Source: DAOUET01 sp034430155 (GTDB lineage: Bacteria > Chloroflexota > Anaerolineae > Anaerolineales > UBA4823). From it: a stretch of 56,657 bases of DNA. The DNA is taken from contig DAOUET010000071.1 of the NCBI GenBank assembly GCA_034430155.1, forward strand, positions 1 through 56,657. Reading direction: 5' to 3'. The notes beneath the pieces were generated by a model. The model saw only the letters and a list, made by a program, of their open reading frames with translations. It was not told the origin of the DNA and searched no databases. This document shows positions 15,508 to 23,926 of this stretch, piece by piece (positions within the stretch are counted from its first letter, which is position 1; each line of letters opens with the position of its first letter). The position numbers were made by a program, and so were the translations under genes.

Positions 15508-16395
15508 ATGTCCAATTTGGATGCAGCTGAACGCTCCCGCTCCGTCCAGCGTATGTTCGCCCGAATCGCTCCTAGCTACGATTTGATGAACCGTTTGATG
15601 ACTTTTGGTCAGGATGTGCGCTGGCGTCGTGAGGTCGTTCAGCGGGCTGCACTGCCTACCCGAGGGTTATTACTAGACTTGGGAGCTGGTACCGGCGATC
15701 TGTCTCAAGAGGCTTTAAGGCATTACCCCGCCTCACATCCAATCGCGGTAGACTTTACCTTTACGATGATGCAGGTGGGTCGGCGGCGCCCGGATGCCTT
15801 TCGAGTGGATTGGTCTGCAGCTGATGGGTTGTGTTTGCCTTTTCCCTCCGGCAGGTTTGACGCGGTTATTTCGGGTTTTTTACTGCGTAACGTTGTTGAT
15901 ATCCAGCAAGTATTAGCGGAAAGTTATCGCCTGCTCAAGCCAGGGGGTAGAATGGTCGCACTTGACACAACCCGCCCATCTCAAACTCCGCTCTTTCCCC
16001 TGATCGATTTTCATCTGCACTATATCATCCCAATATTAGGCGCAGTGATCACGGGTGACCGAGAAGCTTACACCTATCTCCCGGATTCGATGGAGGATTT
16101 CTTAGGGGCCGAACAGCTGGCTGTTCATATCCAAAAGGCAGGCTTTGTAGATGTGGGCTTCCGTCGTTTGATGTTCGATTCGGTGGCAATCCACTGGGGA
16201 CGCAAGAGCGATAATCGTGCAGGGCGTTCGAGGTTTGCGAACCCGGGATCAAAACCGACCAGGGAGGCTGATGGAGGAAACCACCTCGTCTGGCAGCAGG
16301 CATCACCAGTTTTTTTCTCTGACTCACAGAGCCAACACGCTGAAGATGTGACCCGTAATCCCCAGGTTGCCTCTGTTATCTACCCTGAAAGTTGA
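15508..16395 (+). CDS. ubiE: Demethylmenaquinone methyltransferase (UbiE/MenG), with C-terminal extension
   Basis: The enzyme C-methylates demethylmenaquinone to menaquinone using S-adenosylmethionine. The N-terminal MFARIAPSYDLMNRLMTFG and the SAM motif LLDLGAGTGDLS are diagnostic, as are the FPSGRFDAVISGFLLRNV and LKPGGRMVALDT blocks. I place the start at the ATG at 15508, directly after the MFS stop at 15506. The family normally ends soon after the conserved segment corresponding to VAIHWGRK (about residue 233). This frame continues about 60 more residues of low-complexity, non-homologous-looking sequence, so the ancestral stop may have been lost. Substrate could also be another quinone. 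Confidence 0.85.
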   Translation: MSNLDAAERSRSVQRMFARIAPSYDLMNRLMTFGQDVRWRREVVQRAALPTRGLLLDLGAGTGDLSQEALRHYPASHPIAVDFTFTMMQVGRRRPDAFRVDWSAADGLCLPFPSGRFDAVISGFLLRNVVDIQQVLAESYRLLKPGGRMVALDTTRPSQTPLFPLIDFHLHYIIPILGAVITGDREAYTYLPDSMEDFLGAEQLAVHIQKAGFVDVGFRRLMFDSVAIHWGRKSDNRAGRSRFANPGSKPTREADGGNHLVWQQASPVFFSDSQSQHAEDVTRNPQVASVIYPES

Positions 16396-16653
16396 CACTG
16401 GCAGGATATCCGAGGTCTGCGGATGCGAGCAGAAGCACGTCCGATTGAACCCGGGTTGGAATGGGGTCACGCCTAGGAGTTGTACCAGGCCAAATTTCCT
16501 TTCGTAGCGGATCTCGAACAGGTTATTTCTAGCAATCGGTCCTAGCTATTTACCCCCGGGTGGCTGCGTTTGGTTGATAACAGACGTAGATTTGGTTACA
16601 AAGGTGAAAGAGATCTTGAAACGTGATAAAAAGCTGGTTGCCGGTGGGATTTA

Positions 16654-17388
16654 ATGGATGAACGGGATTTGCAAAAAGCTGCACGTTGCGGTGAGCCTTC
16701 TTATGTATGGCGCGCTGGGCAGGAGCGACGCCTGGGAATGATTATTGAGGCTGCGGGCAAGCGAATACAGGGGCGCCTGCTTGAAAACGGCTGTGGTGTA
16801 GGCATGTATATTGAGCACCTCGCTCCTTTTGGTGGGACGGTGATCGGTTTGGAATATGATTTCGAACGCGCTCAGCAGGCGGGAGAACGTTCCAGTCATG
16901 TGGTCAATGCTGCTGGTGAATTTTTACCTTTTGACAATGAGGTGTTCGATTTGATCCTCAGCCATGAAGTACTGGAGCACGTGGGCGATGATCGGGTCGC
17001 GGTGTTGCAGATGATGCGGGTGTTGCGGCCTGGCGGATGCATGGTGATCTTTGTTCCAAACCGGGGTTACCCGTTTGAGACCCATGGCGTTTACTGGCGA
17101 GGCCGCTACCATTTTGGGAATATCCCTCTGGTGAACTATTTGCCGCGCAGTCTGCGTGATCGCCTGGCGCCACATGTGCGCGCCTATAATCGTAACGATC
17201 TGGAAACCTTATTTACCGGGCTGGCGGTGCGTGTCGTGGAGCGGAAGATAATTTTTGGGGCATACGACAACATCATCGAACGCTTTCCACGCATTGGGCA
17301 TCTCTTGCGGTCGATTCTACAATCCCTTGAGCGTACTCCCTTATGTAGATTGGGATTATCACATTTTTGGGTGGTGGAAAAAATATAG
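16654..17388 (+). CDS. Class I SAM-dependent methyltransferase
   Basis: This 244-residue Methyltransf_11-type protein has motif I LLENGCGVGMYIEHL (about residues 42-56), acidic motif II GLEYDF, and the motif IV/V blocks FDLILSHEVLEHV and VLRPGGCMVIFVPN. The C-terminal part has Tyr/Phe-rich sequence similar to methyltransferases acting on sugars or lipids, but no substrate can be named. It converges on another methyltransferase gene, with 7 nt between stop codons. Confidence 0.8.
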   Translation: MDERDLQKAARCGEPSYVWRAGQERRLGMIIEAAGKRIQGRLLENGCGVGMYIEHLAPFGGTVIGLEYDFERAQQAGERSSHVVNAAGEFLPFDNEVFDLILSHEVLEHVGDDRVAVLQMMRVLRPGGCMVIFVPNRGYPFETHGVYWRGRYHFGNIPLVNYLPRSLRDRLAPHVRAYNRNDLETLFTGLAVRVVERKIIFGAYDNIIERFPRIGHLLRSILQSLERTPLCRLGLSHFWVVEKI

Positions 17389-17395
17389 GCCTGCT

Positions 17396-18301
17396 CTATT
17401 TTGGACCATCTCTAGTCGGGCGGAAGTCGAAAATACCCGCTCGAACTGCAAATTGCCGTGAACAGGAAGGACATACCATCGCCTCTGATTCTTCATCTAT
17501 GGGGTAATGACCACATTCTGGGCAGCGGAAAAACGCTCCCGAGGGTGCGGAGGGAGAAACCGTTACATCTCTTGCCTGAAGAAAGACGCTGGGAGAGAAT
17601 TGCCACCAATTTCCGCTTAGCTGAACTATCCAATCCATGGCAACGAGCACACCTGAGGGTAACCGGCGTTTGAGCACCCCCAATCGGAAATTCGAAACGG
17701 GCAACTGTCGCTCGATAACAAACCCCATACCCTTTAGCCATTGCCGTACTGCTTTTGGATGGAAGTCAAAATTAAGTTCGGCGAATTCGACTGGTTCAGG
17801 CGAGAAGGGGTTCCATGATTGTTGTTTTAAAGCATAACGCAGGATTGCTTTCAAGTTGCGCTTATTGGGAAACTCTAGCACAAAAATGGCGCCAGATTTA
17901 AGCACTTGCTGGACTTGGTCGAGAGCCAGGACAGGGTCCGCCATGTGGTGCAGGGTTCGGATCATGGTAGCAGCTTCAAACAGGCCTGGGACGAAAGGCA
18001 GGTGGTATGCGTCACCGGCCACATAAATGTAACGAGCATCTTGCCCCAACCGTTCTTGCGCCTGTTGTAGCTGGCTGAGAGAGTAATCTAATAAGACAAC
18101 ACGCTTGAATCCGCTATAGCGAGGGGTATTGCGCCCAGCTCCAGCGCCTATCTCGAGCAATAAATCCCCTCTTTTTGGTAAAAGGCGTTGCAAAGCCGAT
18201 GCTTCAGACAAGTCTTCATAGGCGCGCCCTCCCTTTTCCCAGAAAGAGGTTTGGTAGTCTGATCCTTCGTAATCGCAGATAGGTGGATAATCGCTGTGCA
18301 T
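17396..18301 (-). CDS. SAM-dependent methyltransferase with C-terminal zinc-ribbon (Trm112-like) domain
   Basis: This 301-residue protein has a Rossmann methyltransferase core (about 40-165), with motif I LLLEIGAGAGRNTPRY and FEAATMIRTLHHMADP. It is unusual in carrying a C-terminal zinc ribbon (about 257-300) with two Cys-x2-Cys pairs, CPECGHYPI and CPSCSRQF, followed by IFDF. This resembles the Trm112/YcaR-type domain, which usually sits at the N-terminus or on a separate subunit. It is convergent with the preceding methyltransferase. The substrate is unknown; the neighbouring UDP-glucose dehydrogenase gene would fit a cell-surface glycan role, but this is inference. Confidence 0.8.
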   Translation of the reverse strand: MHSDYPPICDYEGSDYQTSFWEKGGRAYEDLSEASALQRLLPKRGDLLLEIGAGAGRNTPRYSGFKRVVLLDYSLSQLQQAQERLGQDARYIYVAGDAYHLPFVPGLFEAATMIRTLHHMADPVLALDQVQQVLKSGAIFVLEFPNKRNLKAILRYALKQQSWNPFSPEPVEFAELNFDFHPKAVRQWLKGMGFVIERQLPVSNFRLGVLKRRLPSGVLVAMDWIVQLSGNWWQFSPSVFLQARDVTVSPSAPSGAFFRCPECGHYPIDEESEAMVCPSCSRQFAVRAGIFDFRPTRDGPK

Positions 18302-18436
18302 TTGGGATATTCAAAAAAAGTCACATGAGTGAAAGATTAGGGCGGATATGGAAGTACGGGTTACACACTCCAGTACATCTGCGATCCCTCTACCTCACGT
18401 TGGATTTGTCTCACTGTATTCATCAGTGCCAATGAA

Positions 18437-18475
18437 AAAGAACACAGACAGGTTCATGAGATGTCCGTGTTCTTT
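18437..18475. terminator. Hairpin between methyltransferase and ugd genes
   Basis: A 14-bp stem with one A-C mismatch (18437-18450 and 18462-18475, outer part AAAGAACAC/GTGTTCTTT) surrounds an 11-nt loop. The arms start in A-rich and end in T-rich sequence on both strands, so it could stop transcription in either direction, most likely that of ugd arriving on the minus strand. Confidence 0.6.
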
Positions 18476-18571
18476 ATTATAAGCGCGGATCGTTTTCCAA
18501 TGTGTTGGGAGCTGATGAGATGCGGGGCAATCGCCTTGGTAAGGCAGGTCCTTTCGCTCAAGCAATGGGAA

Positions 18572-19927
18572 TTAGGTTATAGTGTGGATGATCTCGTGAT
18601 CTACGTCCTTGATCGTCAAGCGGCTGCCGTTATAACCACGACCTATACCGCGATATTCGAAGCCCAAATTGCGCATCTCCTCCGGATCGTAAATATTCCG
18701 ACCATCGAAGAGAATTGGTTTTTTCATGATATCCCGAATGCGTAGCAGGTCTAATTGTTTAAACTCATTCCAATCGGTAATCACCATCAGACCATCACAC
18801 CCTTCTGCTAATTTATAAGGATTTTCCACCATTTCGACTTCGGGCAATAAGGGTTTGGCATTTGCCATCGCGACTGGGTCATAAGCTCGCACGTGGGCTC
18901 CCTGGGCGATAAGCGCGTTGGCAACTTCAATCGAGGGGGCTTCGCGCATATCGTCTGTGTTGGGTTTGAATGAGAGACCCAGCAAGCCAATCGTGCGATT
19001 GTGTAAATCGCCAACCATTTCTATCAGGCGATTGATAGACATTGGACGGCGGTCGCTGTTGATCTCCATAACCGCGTGTAGCAACTGGGGGTGACGACCT
19101 TTTTCGGCGGCCATGTGTGAGAGGGCTTTCACGTCTTTGGGAAAGCATGATCCCCCGTAGCCGAGCCCGGCTTCCAGAAAATGAGGCCCTATGCGTTTGT
19201 CGTAACCCATGCCGATGGCAACTTCTTTAATATCGGCACCCAGTTCCTCGCAAATGTTCGCAATCTCATTGATGAAAGAAATTTTAGTCGCCAGGAAAGC
19301 ATTGGAGGCATATTTAATCATTTCAGCCGTGCGCAAATCGGTGATCACGATCGGGGCTCGCAAAGGCAGATGTAATTGGGCGACTTTTTCGGCGGCTTCA
19401 GTGTCAAATGAGCCTAAAACCGTCCGGTGAGGTTGCATAAAATCGCTGATGGCGGCGCCCTCACGAAGAAACTCGGGACAAGATACTACCCAGAAGGGAA
19501 TAGGCTCGGGTTGGTGTTCTTGGATGATTTCTGCCACCCAATCTCCGGTACCCACCGGTACAGTGGATTTGTTAACGATAACTAACGGGGCTCGCATGTT
19601 TTCAGCGATAGTGCGTGCTGAAGCAGCTACGTGGCGGAGGTCCGCTTCACCATCTACGCCGGAAGGGGTGCCCACGGCAATGAATACAAATTCAGTATCA
19701 GTCAGACCATCGGTGTAAGAAGTGGTGAATGAAAGGCGTCCTGCACGCACGTTACGTTCTACCAGTTCTTCCAACCCGGGCTCGTAAATGGGCATTTTAC
19801 CCCTTTTCAAGCCTTCGACCCGTTCTTCATTGATATCTAAGGCAATCACCCGATTGCCTAAATCGGAAAAGCAGGCAGCGGTTACTAATCCTACATACCC
19901 GATGCCGACTACACAAATTTGTTTCAT
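18572..19927 (-). CDS. ugd: UDP-glucose 6-dehydrogenase
   Basis: The enzyme oxidises UDP-glucose to UDP-glucuronate with two NAD+, supplying uronic acids for surface polysaccharides. The 451-residue frame shows the N-terminal dinucleotide site VGIGYVGLVTA, the NKSTVPVGT motif, the substrate-binding YASNAFLATKISFINE helix, the catalytic Cys261 in GGSCFPKD, and the C-terminal GLSFKPNTDDMREAPS. A GDP-mannose dehydrogenase is the main alternative, but the motif set fits Ugd better. It stands alone on the minus strand with a long upstream region. Confidence 0.93.
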   Translation of the reverse strand: MKQICVVGIGYVGLVTAACFSDLGNRVIALDINEERVEGLKRGKMPIYEPGLEELVERNVRAGRLSFTTSYTDGLTDTEFVFIAVGTPSGVDGEADLRHVAASARTIAENMRAPLVIVNKSTVPVGTGDWVAEIIQEHQPEPIPFWVVSCPEFLREGAAISDFMQPHRTVLGSFDTEAAEKVAQLHLPLRAPIVITDLRTAEMIKYASNAFLATKISFINEIANICEELGADIKEVAIGMGYDKRIGPHFLEAGLGYGGSCFPKDVKALSHMAAEKGRHPQLLHAVMEINSDRRPMSINRLIEMVGDLHNRTIGLLGLSFKPNTDDMREAPSIEVANALIAQGAHVRAYDPVAMANAKPLLPEVEMVENPYKLAEGCDGLMVITDWNEFKQLDLLRIRDIMKKPILFDGRNIYDPEEMRNLGFEYRGIGRGYNGSRLTIKDVDHEIIHTIT

Positions 19928-20639
19928 AAGTCAAGCCTCCGTCCTTTTGGTATATTTTTTCTTGGATAAGTGGATATCAGTCCAGGGATCTGGTAAAGAT
20001 GACTCTACCTCGATTTGCTTCGACGTCCAGTTATGATTGTCTCGACATGTAAAAACCGACCTAAATGGCCGGTTTCGCTACTGGCTCTTCGATGATCTTC
20101 CCACACCCTCGTTTGAAGGTGGGATAAGCGACCAATTTCGACCACCGACTCATCGCCTCCATTCTATACTACTTGTGGAGTCTTGACCACACACGTAGAC
20201 TCTGTCGTTCTCACCGGTTACAACATCTTTGATTGCTGCTCCTGATGCTAAATTTGGCTCTTTTTATTTATTTGGCATCATATCGGAATAGGCCTCTAAG
20301 GGAAGTGCGATGGCCTCTTCCTTCTCTGTTGGATCATCTGTTAAGTAAACGATAAAGTGACCAGGCCTGAATTCCTAGATATAGAAACGACTTACCCGAT
20401 ATTTCGTTACAGTATTAATGATTAGGGCAGCAATCAATCAAAGGGGTAAACAGGGTATTAACTGGTAATTTCATCCCGAGCCTGAAATTTTCGCGGCAAT
20501 CTTACCATGGATCAACCATATTTCTACGTAAAAGGTCATCTTTGAGCAATGACCTCTGTCACTTGTAAATCGGCTCAAAATACTCTAAAATATCAACGAC
20601 AAATTCTATCATTAAAATCAAAAACGGAGAGATTTTCAT
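19928..20639. other. Long intergenic region between ugd and the Rrf2 gene
   Basis: This 712-bp spacer holds divergent starts. One imperfect hairpin at 20053-20075 (AAACCGACC against GGCCGGTTT, one mismatch, short loop) is terminator-like. I see no tRNA, gene remnant or clear sigma-70 pair. The last 20 nt contain CGGAGAG, the ribosome site of the Rrf2 gene. Confidence 0.5.
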
Positions 20640-21062
20640 ATGCAGATAACACGTCAAGCCGATTATGCCCTTCGTGCGGTTCTTTACTTGGTCGATCTAG
20701 GATCTGAGCGCCGGGCAGCGACAAGTCAAATTGCTGAAGAACAAAACATTCCGCCTTCGTTTCTAGCAAAGATTGTCTCCCAATTATCGGTGGCAGGGTT
20801 GCTTCAGACTTCTCGCGGCGCTCGTGGCGGTGTTTCGTTAGCACGTCCTCCAGATAAGATTTCCTTATTGGAGGTCGTTGAGGCGATCGATGGTCCTATT
20901 TTGCTCAACGAGTGCGTGGTTGATAGTGGCGCTTGTGTATTTGGTGAAAACTGTGCCTTACGCCCAGTCTTTTGTGACGCCCAGGCTGAGCTGGTCAATC
21001 GCCTTGAGCGGACTACTTTTGATAAAGTTGCCCATACAAACGGTAAACCAGTAGCTGTCTAA
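20640..21062 (+). CDS. Rrf2-family transcriptional regulator with Fe-S cysteines
   Basis: This 140-residue winged-helix DNA-binding protein begins with the family hallmark MQITRQADYALRAVLYL. The recognition region is IPPSFLAKIVSQLSVAGLL, followed by the wing SRGARGGVSLAR. Three cysteines in a C-x7-C-x5-C arrangement (ECVVDSGACVFGENC), with a fourth soon after, match the Fe-S cluster ligands of IscR/NsrR/RsrR proteins. It should therefore sense iron-sulfur, nitric oxide or redox status. No isc or suf genes are nearby, so its targets are unknown. The ribosome site is CGGAGAG. Confidence 0.88.
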   Translation: MQITRQADYALRAVLYLVDLGSERRAATSQIAEEQNIPPSFLAKIVSQLSVAGLLQTSRGARGGVSLARPPDKISLLEVVEAIDGPILLNECVVDSGACVFGENCALRPVFCDAQAELVNRLERTTFDKVAHTNGKPVAV

Positions 21063-21135
21063 ATAGATAGGTTAGCCCTGGGGCACTTGCACGAGATGAA
21101 ATTTGCGGTATGATGTAGGCAGAGCGAGGTGCAGA

Positions 21136-21393
21136 ATGCCTAGCGGAATGCCTATCAACCGCCAATGGATTTATATCCTCAGAAATGGTACTCCCGTTTT
21201 TGATTGGGGAGACGGGTTGGCTCAAGACCTGATGAGTGGAGATTTTCTCGACTACGAAAAAAATGACATCAGCCACCCCATTCAGGATAATGAGTTGGAG
21301 ATGCTGAAACGTGCTGGCAGGGTTGAGCGTTTTGATGCAGGTCAGGTTTACGTTTTTTCTATGCCGGAACCGCCGCACCGTACCTTGGATTGA
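21136..21393 (+). CDS. Small conserved-looking protein of unknown function
   Basis: I do not recognise a family. The 85-residue frame from the ATG at 21136 (AGGT upstream) is soluble and acidic, with aromatic residues at regular spacing (QWIYILRNG, VFDWGDG, QVYVFSMPE). It lies 73 nt after the Rrf2 gene in the same direction, so co-transcription is possible. It has no cysteine or obvious motif. Confidence 0.55.
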   Translation: MPSGMPINRQWIYILRNGTPVFDWGDGLAQDLMSGDFLDYEKNDISHPIQDNELEMLKRAGRVERFDAGQVYVFSMPEPPHRTLD

Positions 21394-21523
21394 ACCCTTT
21401 ACGTAATAATTTTATCAGTTTGGTAGGACTCTCTCTAAAGAATCGTACTTTTATAGGTAAGATTTCCTTCGTTTATTAGTAGTTTATAAATATCGCCTTA
21501 TTTGTAATCACTGTTGTCGGATC

Positions 21524-21569
21524 ATCCCCTCCGGGCTTATAATCTGCCTGAGAGGGGATTTCTTTTTAT
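21524..21569 (+). promoter_or_regulatory. Attenuator-like hairpin immediately before the hutU ribosome site
   Basis: A perfect 8-bp stem (ATCCCCTC 21524-21531 and GAGGGGAT 21552-21559) with a 20-nt loop is followed by TTCTTTTTAT, the layout of an intrinsic terminator. The hutU Shine-Dalgarno AAAGGAGGT starts within 2 nt of the U tract. Read-through or refolding would therefore be needed to express hutU from an upstream promoter, which suggests attenuation. Confidence 0.55.
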
Positions 21570-21582
21570 AAAGGAGGTCATT

Positions 21583-23235
21583 ATGTCCAAAGCACGAACG
21601 GTGCACGCTCCCCGAGGATCAAATATAACTTGCAAATCCTGGCTTATTGAAGCTCCTTACCGCATGATTCAAAATAATTTAGATCCAGAAGTGGCCGAAC
21701 AGCCCCAAGATCTAGTGGTGTACGGTGGTCGTGGCAAGGCAGCCCGTGACTGGGAAAGTTTTGAGGCGATTTTAGAAGCTTTGAGAAGTCTAGAGGTCGA
21801 TGAGACTCTACTTGTGCAGTCGGGAAAACCGGTGGCGGTTTTTAAAACCCATCCTGATGCGCCCCGAGTGCTGATAGCCAATTCCAACTTGGTTCCCCAT
21901 TGGGCTACCCAGAAACACTTTGATGAATTGGCCGCCAAGGGTCTGATCATGTATGGGCAAATGACGGCAGGCTCTTGGATTTATATAGGTACGCAAGGAA
22001 TCTTGCAGGGAACCTACGAGACGCTGGGCTCACTGGCCGGACAGCGCGGCTGGCCCTCGTTAAAAGGCAAATTTGTGCTGACCGCAGGACTTGGTGGTAT
22101 GGGCGGTGCCCAGCCATTGGCTATCACCATGAACGAAGGGGTGGGTTTGATTGTAGAGGTTGATCCAGACCGCGCCCAACGCCGGAAAGAGATGGGTTAT
22201 GTCGATCTGGTAGTGGACACCCTTGAAGAGGCTATGACCCTGGTCGAAGAGGCAGTAGAGAAAGAAATCCCTAAATCCATTGGATTAGTCGCTAACGCAG
22301 CTGATATCTACCCTGAACTAGCCGTGCGAGGTGTGATTCCTGACGTTGTAACCGACCAGACACCGGCACATGATGTCATGATGTACGCTCCCACCGGCCT
22401 AAGCCTTGCAGAGGCAGAACGCTTACGCATGGAGGATCCGGACGAATATACCCGCCGCTCCATGCAATCTATGGCTCGCCAGGTGGAGGCGATGTTGGCG
22501 TTCCAGCAGCGGGGTGCAGAGGTTTTTGATTATGGCAATAATTTACGCCAGCGGGCCTATGATTATGGCGTGAAGGACGCCTTCAACTATCCGGGTTTTG
22601 TGCCTGCTTATATTCGCCCGCTCTTCTGCCAGGGGAAGGGTCCTTTCCGGTGGGTGGCGCTCTCTGGCGACCCAGAAGATATTTATATGACCGATGAAGT
22701 CGTCAAGGAGCTCTTTCCTGAGGACGAGCACTTGCATCGCTGGTTGCGGATGGCACGGGATAAAATCCCCTTCCAGGGTCTACCTGCACGCATCTGTTGG
22801 CTTGGCTATGGCGAACGGGCTCTGGCAGGGCAAGCTTTCAATAATTTAGTGGCAGAGGGGCTTGTCAAAGCGCCCATCGTGATTGGGCGCGATCACCTCG
22901 ATGCCGGTTCGGTGGCTTCTCCCAATCGTGAGACCGAAGGGATGCTTGACGGCAGCGACGCCATTAGCGATTGGGCTATCTTAAACGCCTTGATCAACGC
23001 GGTGGGGGGAGCGACTTGGGTATCGTTTCACCATGGCGGTGGCGTGGGTATCGGTTACAGCCAGCACGCCGGGCAAGTGATCGTCGCTGATGGTACCGAG
23101 GCTGCTGCCCGCCGTCTCAAGCGCGTTCTGACCACGGATCCGGGTTTGGGCATTGTGCGTCATGCCGATGCCGGCTACCCAGAGGCTATCGCAGCTGCCA
23201 AACGACACGGTATCAAGATGCCTATGCTCAAGTGA
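21583..23235 (+). CDS. hutU: Urocanate hydratase
   Basis: The enzyme converts urocanate to 4-imidazolone-5-propionate in histidine degradation, using tightly bound NAD+. The 550-residue length is normal from the ATG at 21583, which has AAAGGAGGT upstream. The family motifs YGGRGKAARDW, QMTAGSWIYIGTQGI, the NAD-binding TAGLGGMGGAQPL, the FNYPGFVPAYIRP block and the cysteine-bearing LPARICWLGYGERA are all present, and the C-terminal ATWVSFHHGGGVGIGYS is complete. No hutH, hutI or hutG lies in the window, so the rest of the pathway is elsewhere or absent. Confidence 0.97.
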   Translation: MSKARTVHAPRGSNITCKSWLIEAPYRMIQNNLDPEVAEQPQDLVVYGGRGKAARDWESFEAILEALRSLEVDETLLVQSGKPVAVFKTHPDAPRVLIANSNLVPHWATQKHFDELAAKGLIMYGQMTAGSWIYIGTQGILQGTYETLGSLAGQRGWPSLKGKFVLTAGLGGMGGAQPLAITMNEGVGLIVEVDPDRAQRRKEMGYVDLVVDTLEEAMTLVEEAVEKEIPKSIGLVANAADIYPELAVRGVIPDVVTDQTPAHDVMMYAPTGLSLAEAERLRMEDPDEYTRRSMQSMARQVEAMLAFQQRGAEVFDYGNNLRQRAYDYGVKDAFNYPGFVPAYIRPLFCQGKGPFRWVALSGDPEDIYMTDEVVKELFPEDEHLHRWLRMARDKIPFQGLPARICWLGYGERALAGQAFNNLVAEGLVKAPIVIGRDHLDAGSVASPNRETEGMLDGSDAISDWAILNALINAVGGATWVSFHHGGGVGIGYSQHAGQVIVADGTEAAARRLKRVLTTDPGLGIVRHADAGYPEAIAAAKRHGIKMPMLK

Positions 23236-23304
23236 ATATCACCGCAGCACTTCTCTCTATGGTAAGTCAGCCCTAAACCCGAAATCACGATATCATGGGA
23301 AAAT

Positions 23305-23910
23305 ATGAGTTCCCTAAAGAAATCTCCTTTGTCCTTGTTCTTCGTTATTCTTGGACTTATCGCCATTATGACCGCGCTTGGTCCGGCGGAAAAAACACTA
23401 GGCGCTAATGTCAGGGTGGTATACCTGCACGGTACCTGGGTGTGGACAGCATTGGCTGCTTTCGTGTGCGCGGGTGTTACCGGCCTGGCAGGAATGGTAA
23501 CCCGACGTCACAGCCTGAACCTCTGGTCAAGAGCTTGTGGGCGCACTGGTTTGCTCTTTTGGATCACTTACCTGCCCATCTCCTTATGGGCAATGCAGAC
23601 CAACTGGAACGGCCTCTTCTTGGCTGAACCTCGCTGGCGTCTGGCGGTGATATTCGCATTTGGTGGATTAGTTCTGCAAATTGGCTTGGCTTTGCTGGAT
23701 GAAGCCATTTGGGATTCTGCGCTCAACCTGGTATTTGCGGCTATTTTAATGTTGGCTTTGCAGAATACGCAGCAAGTGATGCACCCTCCTGCTCCTATGT
23801 TGACCTCCAATGCCTGGCGTATCCAAACCTATTTTGGAGCCTTGTTGGTGCTCACGCTGCTGGGCGCATTGCAGGTAGCTCGCTGGTGGCGTAAATTGGA
23901 CCTTGGATGA
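23305..23910 (+). CDS. Multispanning membrane protein, distantly CcmC/CcsA-like
   Basis: This 201-residue protein has about six hydrophobic segments. The stretch GPAEKTLGANVRVVYLHGTWVW resembles the opening of CcmC/CcsA haem-handling proteins, which begin with a similar Pro-x2-x3-G-x4-R-x2-Y-x-H pattern. The tryptophan-rich WWD signature of that family is not clearly present (only TNWNGLFLAEPRW), so the relationship is tentative. The next gene starts 16 nt later on the same strand, so the two are probably co-transcribed. Confidence 0.5.
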   Translation: MSSLKKSPLSLFFVILGLIAIMTALGPAEKTLGANVRVVYLHGTWVWTALAAFVCAGVTGLAGMVTRRHSLNLWSRACGRTGLLFWITYLPISLWAMQTNWNGLFLAEPRWRLAVIFAFGGLVLQIGLALLDEAIWDSALNLVFAAILMLALQNTQQVMHPPAPMLTSNAWRIQTYFGALLVLTLLGALQVARWWRKLDLG

Positions 23911-23926
23911 ATGGGGTTAGGAATTC

